A DNA stretch of 64,000 bases from Myxococcales bacterium (GCA_020633465.1 JACKDN010000004.1:1-64000), one strand, 5' to 3'. Shown: positions 1-9,190, counted from the stretch's first letter. A program made the numbers and translations. Notes: generated by a model not told the origin, from the sequence alone.

Positions 1-138
1 CTTCGCGCCGAGGTCGACGAGGGGCTGGGTCTTGCTGGCCGTGCGGTTCCAGACGGTGAGGTCGAGGCCGCGGGCGAGCATGTTCTCGGACAGACCGGCG
101 CCGATGAGGCCGGTGCCGAGCAGGGCGATGGAGGGCAT
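1..138 (-). CDS. NAD(P)-dependent beta-hydroxyacid dehydrogenase family, N-terminal fragment
   Basis: Only the first 46 codons lie in the window; the rest runs off the left edge. The ATG is read from the complement of 136-138. The protein opens MPSIALLGTGLIGAGL, a Rossmann first strand with the dinucleotide loop GTGLIG, followed by a helix and a second strand ending in VWNRT. An Asn-Arg-Thr at that point is typical of the NADP-binding 3-hydroxyisobutyrate / 6-phosphogluconate dehydrogenase family. Substrate cannot be told from this fragment. It lies downstream of the SDR gene on the same strand, separated by about 100 bases that contain a strong GC hairpin, so it may be transcribed separately. 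Confidence 0.75.
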   Translation of the reverse strand, partial: MPSIALLGTGLIGAGLSENMLARGLDLTVWNRTASKTQPLVDLGAK

Positions 139-153
139 GGACAGGCTCCGCGG

Positions 154-186
154 GCGCCGCGGGTGAACGCGTCGCGCCCGCGGCGC
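154..186 (-). terminator. GC-rich hairpin between two minus-strand genes
   Basis: GCGCCGCGGG at 154-163 is perfectly complementary to CCCGCGGCGC at 177-186, with a 13-base loop. It lies in the gap between the end of the SDR gene (238) and the start of the dehydrogenase (138). There is no T-tract on either side, so this is at best a weak or factor-assisted terminator. It could also act as an operator for the dehydrogenase. Confidence 0.35.
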
Positions 187-237
187 GGGGGCGCCCGGTC
201 AGGCGCCGCGGGGGGCGGGGTCGGCCGTGTCAGACGA

Positions 238-1008
238 TCAGAGGCGCAGGCCGCCGTCGATATCGAGGCAGCGACCGGTGAAGTAGTCGCACTCGATGAT
301 GAACTTGATGCCGGCGAAGATCTCGGCGGGCTGGCCGACGCGGCGCAGGGGCACGCCCTTGAGCATCATCTGCAGCGCGTCCTCGCGCATGCCCTGCAGG
401 ATGGGCGTGTCGATGAAGCCGGGGGCGATGGTGGCCACGCGGATGCCGTAGCGCGCGAGCTCCTTGGCCCACACCACGGTGTCGGCGTGCAGGCCGGCCT
501 TGGCGGCCGAGTAGTTGCCCTGGCCCATGTTGCCGTGGCGGCTGATGCTGGCGATGTTGACGACCACGCCGCCGCCCTTGGCGTCGGCGTCGACCATGCG
601 GCTGGCCAGCGCGCGCGTGCACAGGAAGGGGCCGGTGAGGTCGACGTCGATGACCGCCTGCCAGTTCTTCAGGCTCATCGACTTCACCTGGCCGGTGGTC
701 TTGTCCTTCTTCACCAGCAGGCCGTCGCGGAAGATGCCGGCGTTGTTGACCACGCCGTTGAGCCCGTCGAGGTCCTTCCAGGCCTGGTCGAAGGTAGCCT
801 CGACCTGGGCCTCGTCGGCGACGTTGCAGGTGTAGGTGCGCAGCGCGCCCGGCAGGCCTTCGGCCTCCTTGGCCAGGCTGTCGAGGCCCTCCTGGTTCAT
901 GTCGCAGGCCGCCACCGACGCGCCGGCGCCGGCCAGGGCGAGGCTGAAGTGGCGCCCCATGCCGCTGGCGCCACCGGTGACCACGATCTTCATGTCCTCG
1001 AGCTTCAT
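238..1008 (-). CDS. SDR family NAD(P)-dependent oxidoreductase
   Basis: Classical short-chain dehydrogenase/reductase of 256 residues. The cofactor motif TGGASGMG is at residues 11-18, NNAG at 88-91, and the catalytic Tyr166/Lys170 in YSAAK, with Ser154 or Ser156 in NIASIS as the third catalytic residue. The acidic CDMN after strand 2 (Asp36) suggests NAD rather than NADP. It ends in DIDGGLRL, the usual SDR C-terminal DGG. The start is the ATG at 1008, preceded by AAGGAGAG at a good distance; the in-frame codon 13 residues upstream has no ribosome site. Substrate is unknown; 3-oxoacyl reductases and hydroxysteroid-type enzymes share this size and layout. The DUF4159 gene ends 69 bases upstream on the same strand. 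Confidence 0.9.
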   Translation of the reverse strand: MKLEDMKIVVTGGASGMGRHFSLALAGAGASVAACDMNQEGLDSLAKEAEGLPGALRTYTCNVADEAQVEATFDQAWKDLDGLNGVVNNAGIFRDGLLVKKDKTTGQVKSMSLKNWQAVIDVDLTGPFLCTRALASRMVDADAKGGGVVVNIASISRHGNMGQGNYSAAKAGLHADTVVWAKELARYGIRVATIAPGFIDTPILQGMREDALQMMLKGVPLRRVGQPAEIFAGIKFIIECDYFTGRCLDIDGGLRL

Positions 1009-1077
1009 CGCCCTCTCCTTTGCACCGTGCGGGGGAGCGTTTAGCACAGTCCGCGCGGGCGGGCGAGAGGCAGCCGC

Positions 1078-3477
1078 TCACCCCCTCCGGTCGGCGAGGT
1101 AGCCCAACAGGTTCGAGACGATGGCGCGGGCGTCGGCGGGGCGGTAGCCGGCGGCGCGGAAGACGGCGACGTCGCCCATGGCGGCGGTGAGATCGAAGCG
1201 GGAGTAGACGACGGCCACGCGGTCGCCCTGGCGGGCCACGTGCAGCTGCTGGCCGACGGGGCGGCCGGGGAGCTGGCGGCGGGCGGCCAGGTTGAGGCGG
1301 GTCTCGGCGAGGTCGGCGCCGCCCTCGAAGGGGCCGAGGGCGAGGGGGTCGTCGACGGGCAGGGCGGCGAGGGGGCCGAAGAGGTCGGTCAGGGCCGCGT
1401 GGGCGCTGTCGGCGAAGGCGGGATCGCCGGCCCAGGCGTCGACGAGCACGGTGCCGCCGCCCTCGACGAACGCCTTCAGGGCGCCGCGCGCGGTGGCGTC
1501 GAGCGTGAAGGCGCCGCGGCCGGTGAGGTGCAGCAGGTCGAGGCTGGCGAGGCCCGCGGGGGTGAGGGCGACGGCGCCGCGGTCGTCGACGGCGACGCCG
1601 GTGACGTGGCGAGCGACGGCGGCGGCGGTGCGCCAGGCGTGGGCGGCGGCGTCGAGGGTGCCGCCCGCGGGCAGCTTGGCGCGGGCCACCTTCAGCGTGG
1701 TCGGGTGCGCCGGCGCGGGGGGGCCGGGCGGGACGGCGGTGGCGAAGCGGCCGCGCAGCGCGCCGAGGTCGGTGGCGTAGAAGAGGACGTTCATGGCGAG
1801 CGGGAAGGCGTCGGCCTCGACCTTGTTCTCCTGCCAGTCGCCGGACAGGTCGCCCTCGCTGAGGAAGAAGACGGTGCGGCCGCCCGCGGCGACGCCCTGC
1901 AGGGCGGGGCGGTCGCGCCAGGCGTGCTTCACGACGCCGTAGACCGGGTGGTCGGCGGCGAGCTGCGCGAAGCCCTCGCTCGTGGGCAGCAGCTTTTGGC
2001 GCAGCGCCTCCATGCTGGCGCGGAAGGCCTTCGAGCCGCCGGCGGGCTCGGCGAACAGCGTGCCGCCGCGCTGGACGTAGGCGCGCAGCGTCTTCACCTG
2101 GGCGTCGGTGAAGTCGATCGTCCGGCTGCCGCTGAGGAAGACGATGGGCGCGTCGAACTCCTCGAGGGGCGCGTCGACCGACAGGATCTGCCAGTTCAGC
2201 GGACGCTCGTAGGCCGACCACAGCCAGCGGCTGAGGTTGGCCAGGTCGCGCGGGTTCAGGTTCCAGTCCTGGTCGTCGCCGGCCTCGCCGCCGAACCGCA
2301 GCTTCTGCATCGCGATGGGGGCGCCGCCGTAGACGAGGAACAGCGTCGACAGGGAGGTGCCGATGACCGGCGTGTAGCCGATGGGGATGCTGCCGTCGCC
2401 CGCCTGCGCGGTCAGCGCGCCCTCGGCGCCCTCCTTGAACCAGTCGACGCCGCCGAAGCGCCGCCGGCCGCTGGCCACGCCGGCGCGCTCGATGCCGTAC
2501 AGGTAGTAGGCGTTGTTCGAGTCGCCGCCGTGCTCGCCCAGCCACGCCATGCCGCGCTCGAGCGACGCGAGGGCGCGCCCGGCCTCGCCCTCGCGGACCG
2601 CGCGCGGGGCGCCGGGGCGGTAGCGCGTCTTGCCGTGGAAGCTGTCGAAGACGAGGAACATGCTGGCGAGGCCGGCGGTGGCCATGTTCGCCGACGAGCC
2701 CCCGCGGGTGTACGACCAGCCGCCGTCGGGGTTCTGCGTCTCGAGGAAGTGCTTCGACATGGCGGGCCAGAAGTTCTCGCCCGGGTCGAGGCCGGCGCGC
2801 ATGCCGGCCCAGATGCCCAGCACGCCGTACTGCGTGACGCTGTTGTCCCAGTCGCGCGAGTCCTTCTGGTAGCGCCAGCCGTTCTCGTTCTTGGCCTCGA
2901 GCAGCCACTGGAAGTCGCGCTCGAGGGCCTCGCGATAGGCGTCGGCCTCGGGCACCTTGCGCAGGGCGTACTCCCAGACGTTGGCGCGGATGGCGACGAC
3001 GTAGGTGTTGTCGGGCTCGAGGGCCTGCAGCCAGGACAGGGCGCGGCGGACGGCCTCGTCCGCGGTCGGGTGGGCGCCGGCGGCGAGCAGGGCGAGGGTG
3101 GCCAGCGCGGTGGCGCCGCCGCGGGCGTAGCTGCCCTCGCCGATCGAGCCGTCGGGCGCCTGCTGGCTGCGCAGGAACAGCAGGGCGTCGTCGACGCCGC
3201 GCTGCACCTTGGCGGCCGTGACCGGGCCCTCGTAGGGCGGGTGGATCAGCGGGCCCGTCGGCGCGGCCTGCCCGTACATCGAGCTGCCGAGGCCGCGGTT
3301 GTTGCGCAGGTTCAGCAGCTCGCCGCGCGGCAGACGCTGTCGGTTGTCGAGCTGCTGCGGCCAGCCGCGCTGCTGCAGCTCTTCGACGCCGCCGGGCTGG
3401 GCGGGCAGCGTGCTCGGCAGGGTGAGCGTGCAGGCCGCGAGGACGGCGGCGAGGGTCTTCGTGAGGTGCGCGCGCAT
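1078..3477 (-). CDS. Exported DUF4159 protein with prenyltransferase-like helical repeats
   Basis: A 799-residue envelope protein. The N-terminus is an export signal containing LAAC at residues 13-16, which could be a lipobox; a Sec type I site after LPAQ is the alternative. About residues 60-340 form squalene-cyclase/prenyltransferase-type alpha-alpha repeats (VDDALLFLRSQQAPDGSIG, NPDGGWSYTRGG). Two tandem glutamine-amidotransferase-like folds of the DUF4159 type follow, roughly 385-590 (IVFLSGSRTIDFTDAQ, RAYVQRGGTLFAEPAGG) and 600-799 (LLHLTGRGAFTL, KAFVEGGGTVLVDAWAG). No catalytic triad is evident. The ATG overlaps the TGA of the VIT/VWA gene by one base (TGATG), so translation is coupled and the two probably act together at the cell surface. 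The biochemical role is unknown. Confidence 0.8.
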   Translation of the reverse strand: MRAHLTKTLAAVLAACTLTLPSTLPAQPGGVEELQQRGWPQQLDNRQRLPRGELLNLRNNRGLGSSMYGQAAPTGPLIHPPYEGPVTAAKVQRGVDDALLFLRSQQAPDGSIGEGSYARGGATALATLALLAAGAHPTADEAVRRALSWLQALEPDNTYVVAIRANVWEYALRKVPEADAYREALERDFQWLLEAKNENGWRYQKDSRDWDNSVTQYGVLGIWAGMRAGLDPGENFWPAMSKHFLETQNPDGGWSYTRGGSSANMATAGLASMFLVFDSFHGKTRYRPGAPRAVREGEAGRALASLERGMAWLGEHGGDSNNAYYLYGIERAGVASGRRRFGGVDWFKEGAEGALTAQAGDGSIPIGYTPVIGTSLSTLFLVYGGAPIAMQKLRFGGEAGDDQDWNLNPRDLANLSRWLWSAYERPLNWQILSVDAPLEEFDAPIVFLSGSRTIDFTDAQVKTLRAYVQRGGTLFAEPAGGSKAFRASMEALRQKLLPTSEGFAQLAADHPVYGVVKHAWRDRPALQGVAAGGRTVFFLSEGDLSGDWQENKVEADAFPLAMNVLFYATDLGALRGRFATAVPPGPPAPAHPTTLKVARAKLPAGGTLDAAAHAWRTAAAVARHVTGVAVDDRGAVALTPAGLASLDLLHLTGRGAFTLDATARGALKAFVEGGGTVLVDAWAGDPAFADSAHAALTDLFGPLAALPVDDPLALGPFEGGADLAETRLNLAARRQLPGRPVGQQLHVARQGDRVAVVYSRFDLTAAMGDVAVFRAAGYRPADARAIVSNLLGYLADRRG

Positions 3478-5597
3478 CAGTAGAACTCCACCCGGACGTC
3501 GTCGACCGTCATCTCCATCTCGCCGTCGAGCTGCTGGGCCTTCGCGACGTCGGGGTTCTCTTCCACCATGCGGAAGTAGTCGTCGCTGAAGCGCTTCACG
3601 CGGCGCTTCTTGGCCGGCTTCGGGCCGTCGTCGGCCTGCACCCACTTGCCGTCGCGGCGGTAGAAGGTGCGGCGGCCGACGGTCTTGGTCTTGGTGGCCT
3701 GGCGGCGCTCGCCGCGGCGGTCGACGTAGCTGTTGTCCATGCCCGAGGCGACCCGCTTCTTCATCAGGTGGGCCTCGTTGTTGGCCTGGCTGACCGCCCA
3801 GACGCCCGAGGTCTGCAGGTTGGCCTCGCGCATGAGGGTGCGGGCGCGGGTGGCCGCCTCGGCGCCGTCGAGGGCCTCGTCGGCGAGGAAGCGGGTGTAC
3901 TCGGTGACGATGCCGAAGTCGCGGCTGAGCTGGACGATCTCGGCCACCGAGGCCTCGTCCTCGCCGTGCAGGCGCACCTTGCGCAGCAGGGCCCCCAGAC
4001 GGCGGCCGGCCCAGAGGGCGGCGACGAAGCCGTGCTCGGCGCGGGCGTCCTTCGGCAGCTCGGCGGTGACGGTGTGGGTGCGCTCGACGCCGCCGAGGGT
4101 GCCGCGCAGGGTGACGGTGGCCGGGCCGCCGCCGGTGTAGCGGCCGAGCACCATCAGCTCCTGCCCGCGGAAGAGGGTGGGCAGGGTGGCGGGCTCGACG
4201 CGATCGACCTGCACGCCGCTGAAGGCGAGGGCGATGTCGGCGAGGACGGGGTGCGAGAGCCCGTCGTAGAGGGCGGCGAGCTTCACGTCGATGGCCTCGG
4301 CCGGGTCGACGTAGGTGGTGGTGCCGCCGGTGTCGGCGGCGATGCGGTCCAGCAGGTGGGTGTGCACGTCGTGGCCGACGCCCATGACGAAGACGCGGGC
4401 GCGGCTGGTGTTGAGGGTGGGGATCTGCTCGATGATGGCCTCGGGGCGCATCTCGCCGGCCGTCGGGGCGCCGTCGGTGAGGAAGATGACCATGCGCGGG
4501 CGATCGCTGGGCTGACCGGCGAGCGAGGCGGCGAGGGCCTCGGCGATGTTGGTGCGGCCGTGGGCGACGGCGGCGTCGAGGAAGGCCTGGCCGCGGGCGA
4601 CGCCGGCGGGGTCGGCGGCGACGAGCTTCGCGTCGAGGCGGCTGACGTCGGTGCCGAAGGTGATCAGGTCGAAGCGATCCTCGGCGCCGAGGTGGTCGAG
4701 GACGTACGAGACGGCGGCGCGGGCCTGCTCCATCTTCTCGCCGCGCATGCTGCCGCTGGTGTCGACCGCGAGGACGATGTCCTTGGGCGGCGAGGGCGTG
4801 TCGGCGTCGCCGCTGGGGAAGCCGAGCAGCATGAAGTAGCCGGCGGCGTCGCCCTCGACGCGGTGGCTGAGCAGGCGCAGGCCGAGGGCGTCGTCGTCCT
4901 CGACGAAGAAGAGCTGCAGGTCGCCGCCGTCGGCGAGGCCCTCGAGGGTGGCGGCGGCGCGGGCGGCGCGCGGGCCGTCGCGGCGCACCTGCAGGTCGTG
5001 GGTGGGGCTGGTGATCGCGCGCAGGGGCTTCTGGCCCTTCAGGTCGATGCTGACGCGGGTGCGCTGCACCGGGCGCGCGGACAGGTGGCCCTGGGGCATG
5101 GGCAGGGTGACGACGTGCAGGTCGTCGGTCTGCTCGACGGCGAGGCGCAGGGCGGCGCGCACGACGGTGCGGGGGCCGAGCTCGACGGCGGGCAGCAGGT
5201 AGGCCGGGCGGCCGGTCCAGGCGAGGGGGACGCTCGACTGCGTGCCCTTGGCCAGCGCGGCGTAGATCTCGCGCGCGGCGTCGGCGGGCAGGAACACGCC
5301 GCCGAGATCCGGCGCGGGCTTGCCGTCGATCCAGACCGCGACGCTCTCGGCGTCGACGCCCGGCGGCAGCGGCAGCAGGCCCACCGCCGCGCCCTCGCCG
5401 CTGACGCGCTCTTCGAAGGTGCAGTTCGCCCGCTGCCCGTCGACCTCGGCGTTCACCGTCGCGAAGCGCACCGCGGGCGGCGCGGCGCCCTCGGCGGCGA
5501 CGAAGGCGTCGCCCTTCATCTGCCCCGGAAAGAAGGCCACCCCCGCGTGCGCGCTCCCCGAGCACACGAGCAGCCAAAGGACCCATCCGCTTCTCAC
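3477..5597 (-). CDS. VIT and VWA domain-containing exported protein
   Basis: A 706-residue secreted protein with the inter-alpha-trypsin-inhibitor layout. Signal peptide residues 1-19 end AHA. A VIT domain (about 30-150) is followed by a von Willebrand A domain (about 285-450) with an intact metal site: DTSGS, the Thr in GRTNI, and LTDGAPT. The C-terminal block with TFYRRDGKWV and KRFSDDYF is typical of bacterial VIT/VWA proteins. I chose the GTG at 5597 because AGGAGGT lies 7 bases before it and the signal peptide begins there; an upstream in-frame start adds 15 residues without a ribosome site. It is first in a two-gene unit with the DUF4159 protein. The role is probably adhesion or surface assembly; the ligand is unknown. 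Confidence 0.88.
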   Translation of the reverse strand: MRSGWVLWLLVCSGSAHAGVAFFPGQMKGDAFVAAEGAAPPAVRFATVNAEVDGQRANCTFEERVSGEGAAVGLLPLPPGVDAESVAVWIDGKPAPDLGGVFLPADAAREIYAALAKGTQSSVPLAWTGRPAYLLPAVELGPRTVVRAALRLAVEQTDDLHVVTLPMPQGHLSARPVQRTRVSIDLKGQKPLRAITSPTHDLQVRRDGPRAARAAATLEGLADGGDLQLFFVEDDDALGLRLLSHRVEGDAAGYFMLLGFPSGDADTPSPPKDIVLAVDTSGSMRGEKMEQARAAVSYVLDHLGAEDRFDLITFGTDVSRLDAKLVAADPAGVARGQAFLDAAVAHGRTNIAEALAASLAGQPSDRPRMVIFLTDGAPTAGEMRPEAIIEQIPTLNTSRARVFVMGVGHDVHTHLLDRIAADTGGTTTYVDPAEAIDVKLAALYDGLSHPVLADIALAFSGVQVDRVEPATLPTLFRGQELMVLGRYTGGGPATVTLRGTLGGVERTHTVTAELPKDARAEHGFVAALWAGRRLGALLRKVRLHGEDEASVAEIVQLSRDFGIVTEYTRFLADEALDGAEAATRARTLMREANLQTSGVWAVSQANNEAHLMKKRVASGMDNSYVDRRGERRQATKTKTVGRRTFYRRDGKWVQADDGPKPAKKRRVKRFSDDYFRMVEENPDVAKAQQLDGEMEMTVDDVRVEFY

Positions 5598-5628
5598 GTC
5601 CCACCTCCTGGTTCGTCCGGGGCTGACG

Positions 5629-5934
5629 CTATCCGGTGCCACGGGGGGCGGCGTGAGGCGGGCGGGAAAGAGATGTAAAGAAGTTGTGAGCTGGCGTGCG
5701 GGCTCGGTTGCGCGCCGGGGCGAGGCGACCGTACCGTCGGGCGGTCAGCGCGAGGTGAACGATGGCCCAGGACGACGACCAGCCGAAGCTGAACCCCTTC
5801 GCGGGCGCGCCCACGAACACCGGCGCGCCCAAGGCGCCGCCCGCGCCGCCGCCCCCGCCGTCGTCGTCGTCGCAGCCCCAGGCCGCGCACCCGATGATCA
5901 GCGCCCACAGCCACCCTCGACTCGTCGCCCGCAT
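5629..5934 (-). CDS. Possible small lipoprotein
   Basis: A 101-residue reading frame starting at the ATG at 5934 behind a purine-rich GAGGAGGGGAGG. The N-terminus has a short hydrophobic stretch (LWALIIG) and two Cys in lipobox-like positions (LIIGC, AWGC), then DDDDGGGGG, a linker common in this genome's lipoproteins. Third-position GC is high for about the first 70 codons but falls after NRARTP, so the last 25-30 residues may not be real coding sequence. A plus-strand frame (5762-6136) covers the same DNA with similar codon statistics. It precedes the VIT/VWA gene on the same strand. No function can be assigned. Confidence 0.4.
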   Translation of the reverse strand: MRATSRGWLWALIIGCAAWGCDDDDGGGGGAGGALGAPVFVGAPAKGFSFGWSSSWAIVHLALTARRYGRLAPARNRARTPAHNFFTSLSRPPHAAPRGTG

Positions 5935-6165
5935 CGCCTCCCCTCCTCGACTCGGTCCATCGCCAGCCTGCCCCACCCCACCCGCTCGGCGCCACCACGC
6001 GCCCACGCGAGCGTCGTGTGTCCCCCCGCGCATCGGGTCGACCGTCTCCCAGGCGCGCCGCGGCGCCACCGCGCCCGATTCGGGCGTCGCGCATCGGAGT
6101 CACGTCGCGCCCCACCCACCGCCGCGCGGTTGGTGATACCTTGAGCCCGTTCGACGGAGGATCCC

Positions 6166-7185
6166 GTGTCCCATCCCACCGCCCGCTTCGCCCTCCTCAG
6201 CGCCCCGGCCGTGGACGGCGGCGCCGGCGAGCCCCTCGTGCTGCTGCGCCGCGCCCTGTCACGCCCGGCCGCGCGCGCCGCCGACCACGTCGTCGTGCTG
6301 GGCGACCTGACCGCGCACGGCGCCGCCCACGAGCGCGAGGCCCTCGCCCGCGCCCTGCGCCCCGCCCGCGGGCGGCTGACCCCACTGGCGGGTCCCGCCG
6401 ACCTGCCCCGCCTGCAGGCCGCCGACGCGCGCGCCTGGGCCGACGCGGTGGGCGACGCGGCGTGGCCCCGCCGCGTCGAGGTCGCCGATGGCGCCTGCGT
6501 CCTGTTCGCCCTCGACACCGCGCGCCTCGACGGCGGCCGCGACGCCGTCGGCGCCAAGCAGCTCGCGGCGCTCGAAGAGTCCCTCGCCGCCCTGCCCCCG
6601 GACCGCCGCAAGGTCGTCGCGCTGTACCACGACCCCCGACCCCCCGGCCTGCTGCGCGGCCGCGCCGGCAAGCCCTTGATCGATCAGAAGGATCTGGCCG
6701 CGCTGGTGACGAAGCACGGCGTCGACCTGGTGCTGCACGGCCAGACGCCGCACCTGCTGCGCGCCAAGCTGGGCCCCGCCGCCACCGTCGGCGCGCCCCC
6801 GCTCGTGGGCGACGCCGCCACCGGCCAGCGGCTGCTGCTGGACGTCGCGCTGAACCTCGACGACGGCACGGTGACCGTCGACCGCGACCACGTCGCCGCG
6901 CCCGCCGACCGGCCCGATCTCATCGAAGCGTTCGCTACGTCGGACGCCATGCGCGCCTGGGTAGCCCTGGCCGAGAAGGCCTACGACGCCGAGGACACCT
7001 TCGCCGCCTTCGCCCGCGCCTTCGAGGATCGCGCCGCCCGCCTCGAGATGGTCGACGCGGTCAGCGCCGACCTCGACGACCGCCTCGCCGCGCTGCTGCG
7101 CCGCGCGGACGCCGACCCCGATGCGCTGCCCGCGCCGCTGCGCGACCTGCTGATGCTGCCCACGCCGGAGTCCACCGATGTCTGA
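6166..7185 (+). CDS. Calcineurin-like phosphoesterase fold, apparently inactive
   Basis: A 339-residue protein whose first 220 residues follow the metallophosphoesterase order but lack key metal ligands. DHVVVLGDLTAHG matches the GD block. The opening D-x-H is replaced by LLSAPAVDGG, GNHD by GPAD, and the last GHxH by LHGQTPH; one isolated His survives in LYHDPRPP. The C-terminal 120 residues are helical, Asp/Ala-rich and unassigned. The GTG at 6166 has CGGAGG five bases before it and an extended -10-like TGATACCTT about 25 bases upstream. The last 8 bases overlap the start of the next gene, so the two are probably cotranslated. It may be a pseudoenzyme with a binding or regulatory role. Confidence 0.72.
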   Translation: MSHPTARFALLSAPAVDGGAGEPLVLLRRALSRPAARAADHVVVLGDLTAHGAAHEREALARALRPARGRLTPLAGPADLPRLQAADARAWADAVGDAAWPRRVEVADGACVLFALDTARLDGGRDAVGAKQLAALEESLAALPPDRRKVVALYHDPRPPGLLRGRAGKPLIDQKDLAALVTKHGVDLVLHGQTPHLLRAKLGPAATVGAPPLVGDAATGQRLLLDVALNLDDGTVTVDRDHVAAPADRPDLIEAFATSDAMRAWVALAEKAYDAEDTFAAFARAFEDRAARLEMVDAVSADLDDRLAALLRRADADPDALPAPLRDLLMLPTPESTDV

Positions 7186-9145
7186 CGACCTGCCCACCGG
7201 CTGGCAGCCGATGGCCGTCGCCCAGGTGTTCCAGTCGCTGCGCCCGACCGACGCCGCGCCCCACGAGGCCGCCACGTTCGAGGCCGAGCTGCCCGCGATC
7301 CTGCCGCGCTTCGCCGACGACGCCGAGGGCGCGCGCACCGATCTCGCGCACCTGTCGGGGCTGCTGCGGGCCAGCGAGGATCAGGCCGCGCGCCTGGCCG
7401 AGCGGGGCTTCTTCAAGACGCTCTGGACGCGCCTCACCGGCGACGCGCCCGCCGACGCCGCCGCGGTGCGCGCGCGCCTGACCGAGGTGCAGGCGCGCGC
7501 CGTCGCGGTGACGGAGCGATTGCTCACGCGCCAGACCTGGCTGGCGCACGCGACGCACTACCTCGGCGCGCGCGCCGAGCTGATGGCGATGGAGAACGCC
7601 AAGCTGAAGGCCGTGCTGGTGCGGCTGGGCGAGCGGGTCTTCGAGCGGGTGGAGCGTCTCGAGTCGCGGGTGGAGCGCCTGGAGCGGCGCAGCGACGGGC
7701 TGGAGCGTCGCATCGCGCTCAGCGAGCTGTTCGAGTCGGGCTTCTCGCCGACGCTCAACCGGCCCTACGCTCAGCTCGAGGATCCCCTCCAGCGCTTGCT
7801 GACGCTGGCCGCCGACTTCGTGCGCGCCTCGGGCGGCGACTGGCGCCCCATCGACCTGCATCGCTTGCAGCGCCTGGCCCACGGCGAGGCCCAGCTCGGC
7901 GACGACGTGGCGCTGCCCATCGAACACTGGGTGCACCGGGCGCTCGACCTCTTGGCCGGCCCCGAGATGCCGCTGGCCGACTGGGTGCGCGCCGACGCCC
8001 TGTACGAGCGCCTGATGGCGCCCATCGACGACGAGACCAGCGCGGCGCGCGCGTTCTACCCGCTGCACTTCCTGCTGCAGCGCCCGCAGTGGTTCGTGGC
8101 GCAGGGCCTGCCGCGCAGCGCGGCCGTCGCGGTCATCGTGCAGGAGCTGGGCGCCTACGGCCTGGACACGACCGAGACGCTCAGCGCGTGGCGCTTCCTG
8201 CAGTGGCTGCTCGAAGAGCGCCTGGGCTGGCAGCTCGAGGCCGCCATGACCACCCCCGCCGCGCTGCCCGCCCCAGGCGCGGGCGGTACGCGCCTGCCCC
8301 TCGACGGTCTGGCCGCCCAGCTGACCTTCCTGCCGGCCGGCCGCCCGGTGGTGCTGGCCATGGACGGCGCCACCAGCCACCCCGCGCTCTACGTCGCCGG
8401 CCCCGAGGGGCCCAAGCCGCTGCGCGCGCCGCCCCCGGACGTCGACCTCGCGACCACCACCACCCGCTGGGCCGTCGACGGCGACGCGCTGGTGACGCTC
8501 ACCACGGATCGCCGCGGCATCCTGCGCGGCCACCCCAGCGGCGGCGGCGACGCGCCCTGGCGCTGGGAGACCATCGGCGTGCCCACCAGCACCATGCTCG
8601 CCGGCGTCGCCGCGCGCGGCGGCGTGCTGGTCGCCTGGGATCGCACCCAAGTGTTCCAGCGCGACGCCGACGGCAACCGCCGGCAGGCCCCCCGCGCCGT
8701 GCTCAGCGCCGCCGTCGCCGCCGACGCCACCTACCTGCTGCTGCGCGACCACGTGCAGCGCTGGCCCGAGACCGGCGACCCGCTCGAGTGGGGCCGCCTG
8801 CCCCGCGGCCTGCAGCCCGCCGTCGTCGTCGCCACCCCCGATCCCACGCCCCGCCTCTTCGTCCGCTGCCGCCGCCCCGACGGCGGCACCGCCATCGCCG
8901 CCCTCGGCCCCGAGCCCGCCGTCCTGCCCGTCGACGGCGACGCCCGCATGGCCCCCCTGCCCGGCGGCGCCGTCCTCGTCCTCGTCAACGGCGTCCTGAC
9001 CCGCTGGCGCCCCCGCGACGGCGCCACCACCGTCCCCTTCGACGCCACCCGCGGCCTCCGCATCCTGCACGTCGCGACCGACGCCCAAGGCCACGTCCTC
9101 GCGGTGCGCGCCGACGCCCCGGAAGCGTTGGTGGTGCAGGGATAG
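7178..9145 (+). CDS. Unrecognised protein: N-terminal coiled coil plus repeat-like C-terminal half
   Basis: A 655-residue cytoplasmic-looking protein with no signal peptide. About residues 60-200 are strongly helical and contain a coiled coil rich in Arg/Glu heptads (FERVERLESRVERLERRSDG). A second helical region with conserved-looking Trp and Leu follows to about residue 370. The C-terminal 280 residues are beta-rich with repeating hydrophobic strands (TRWAVDGDALVTLTTD, GVAARGGVLVAWDRT), suggesting a WD/YVTN-like propeller. I do not recognise the family. The ATG overlaps the end of the phosphoesterase-like gene by 8 bases, which argues for a stable partnership between them. Confidence 0.75.
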   Translation: MSDDLPTGWQPMAVAQVFQSLRPTDAAPHEAATFEAELPAILPRFADDAEGARTDLAHLSGLLRASEDQAARLAERGFFKTLWTRLTGDAPADAAAVRARLTEVQARAVAVTERLLTRQTWLAHATHYLGARAELMAMENAKLKAVLVRLGERVFERVERLESRVERLERRSDGLERRIALSELFESGFSPTLNRPYAQLEDPLQRLLTLAADFVRASGGDWRPIDLHRLQRLAHGEAQLGDDVALPIEHWVHRALDLLAGPEMPLADWVRADALYERLMAPIDDETSAARAFYPLHFLLQRPQWFVAQGLPRSAAVAVIVQELGAYGLDTTETLSAWRFLQWLLEERLGWQLEAAMTTPAALPAPGAGGTRLPLDGLAAQLTFLPAGRPVVLAMDGATSHPALYVAGPEGPKPLRAPPPDVDLATTTTRWAVDGDALVTLTTDRRGILRGHPSGGGDAPWRWETIGVPTSTMLAGVAARGGVLVAWDRTQVFQRDADGNRRQAPRAVLSAAVAADATYLLLRDHVQRWPETGDPLEWGRLPRGLQPAVVVATPDPTPRLFVRCRRPDGGTAIAALGPEPAVLPVDGDARMAPLPGGAVLVLVNGVLTRWRPRDGATTVPFDATRGLRILHVATDAQGHVLAVRADAPEALVVQG

Positions 9146-9190
9146 ACTGAAGCGCGGCCGACGCACGCCGCCCGAGTTCGTCCCGGCGCC

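Noticed and set aside
230..2908. Very long Arg-rich frames antisense or out of frame with the real genes across the window
   Set aside because: Typical shadows in about 70% GC DNA: Arg/Ala/Pro/Gly-rich, no domains, and always overlapping recognisable proteins.
5762..6136. Plus-strand frame MAQDDDQPKLNPF... opposite the small lipoprotein
   Set aside because: Plausible first 40 codons but then Pro/Ser/His low-complexity, no ribosome site, no promoter. The opposite-strand lipoprotein has a signal and purine-rich leader, though neither is certain.
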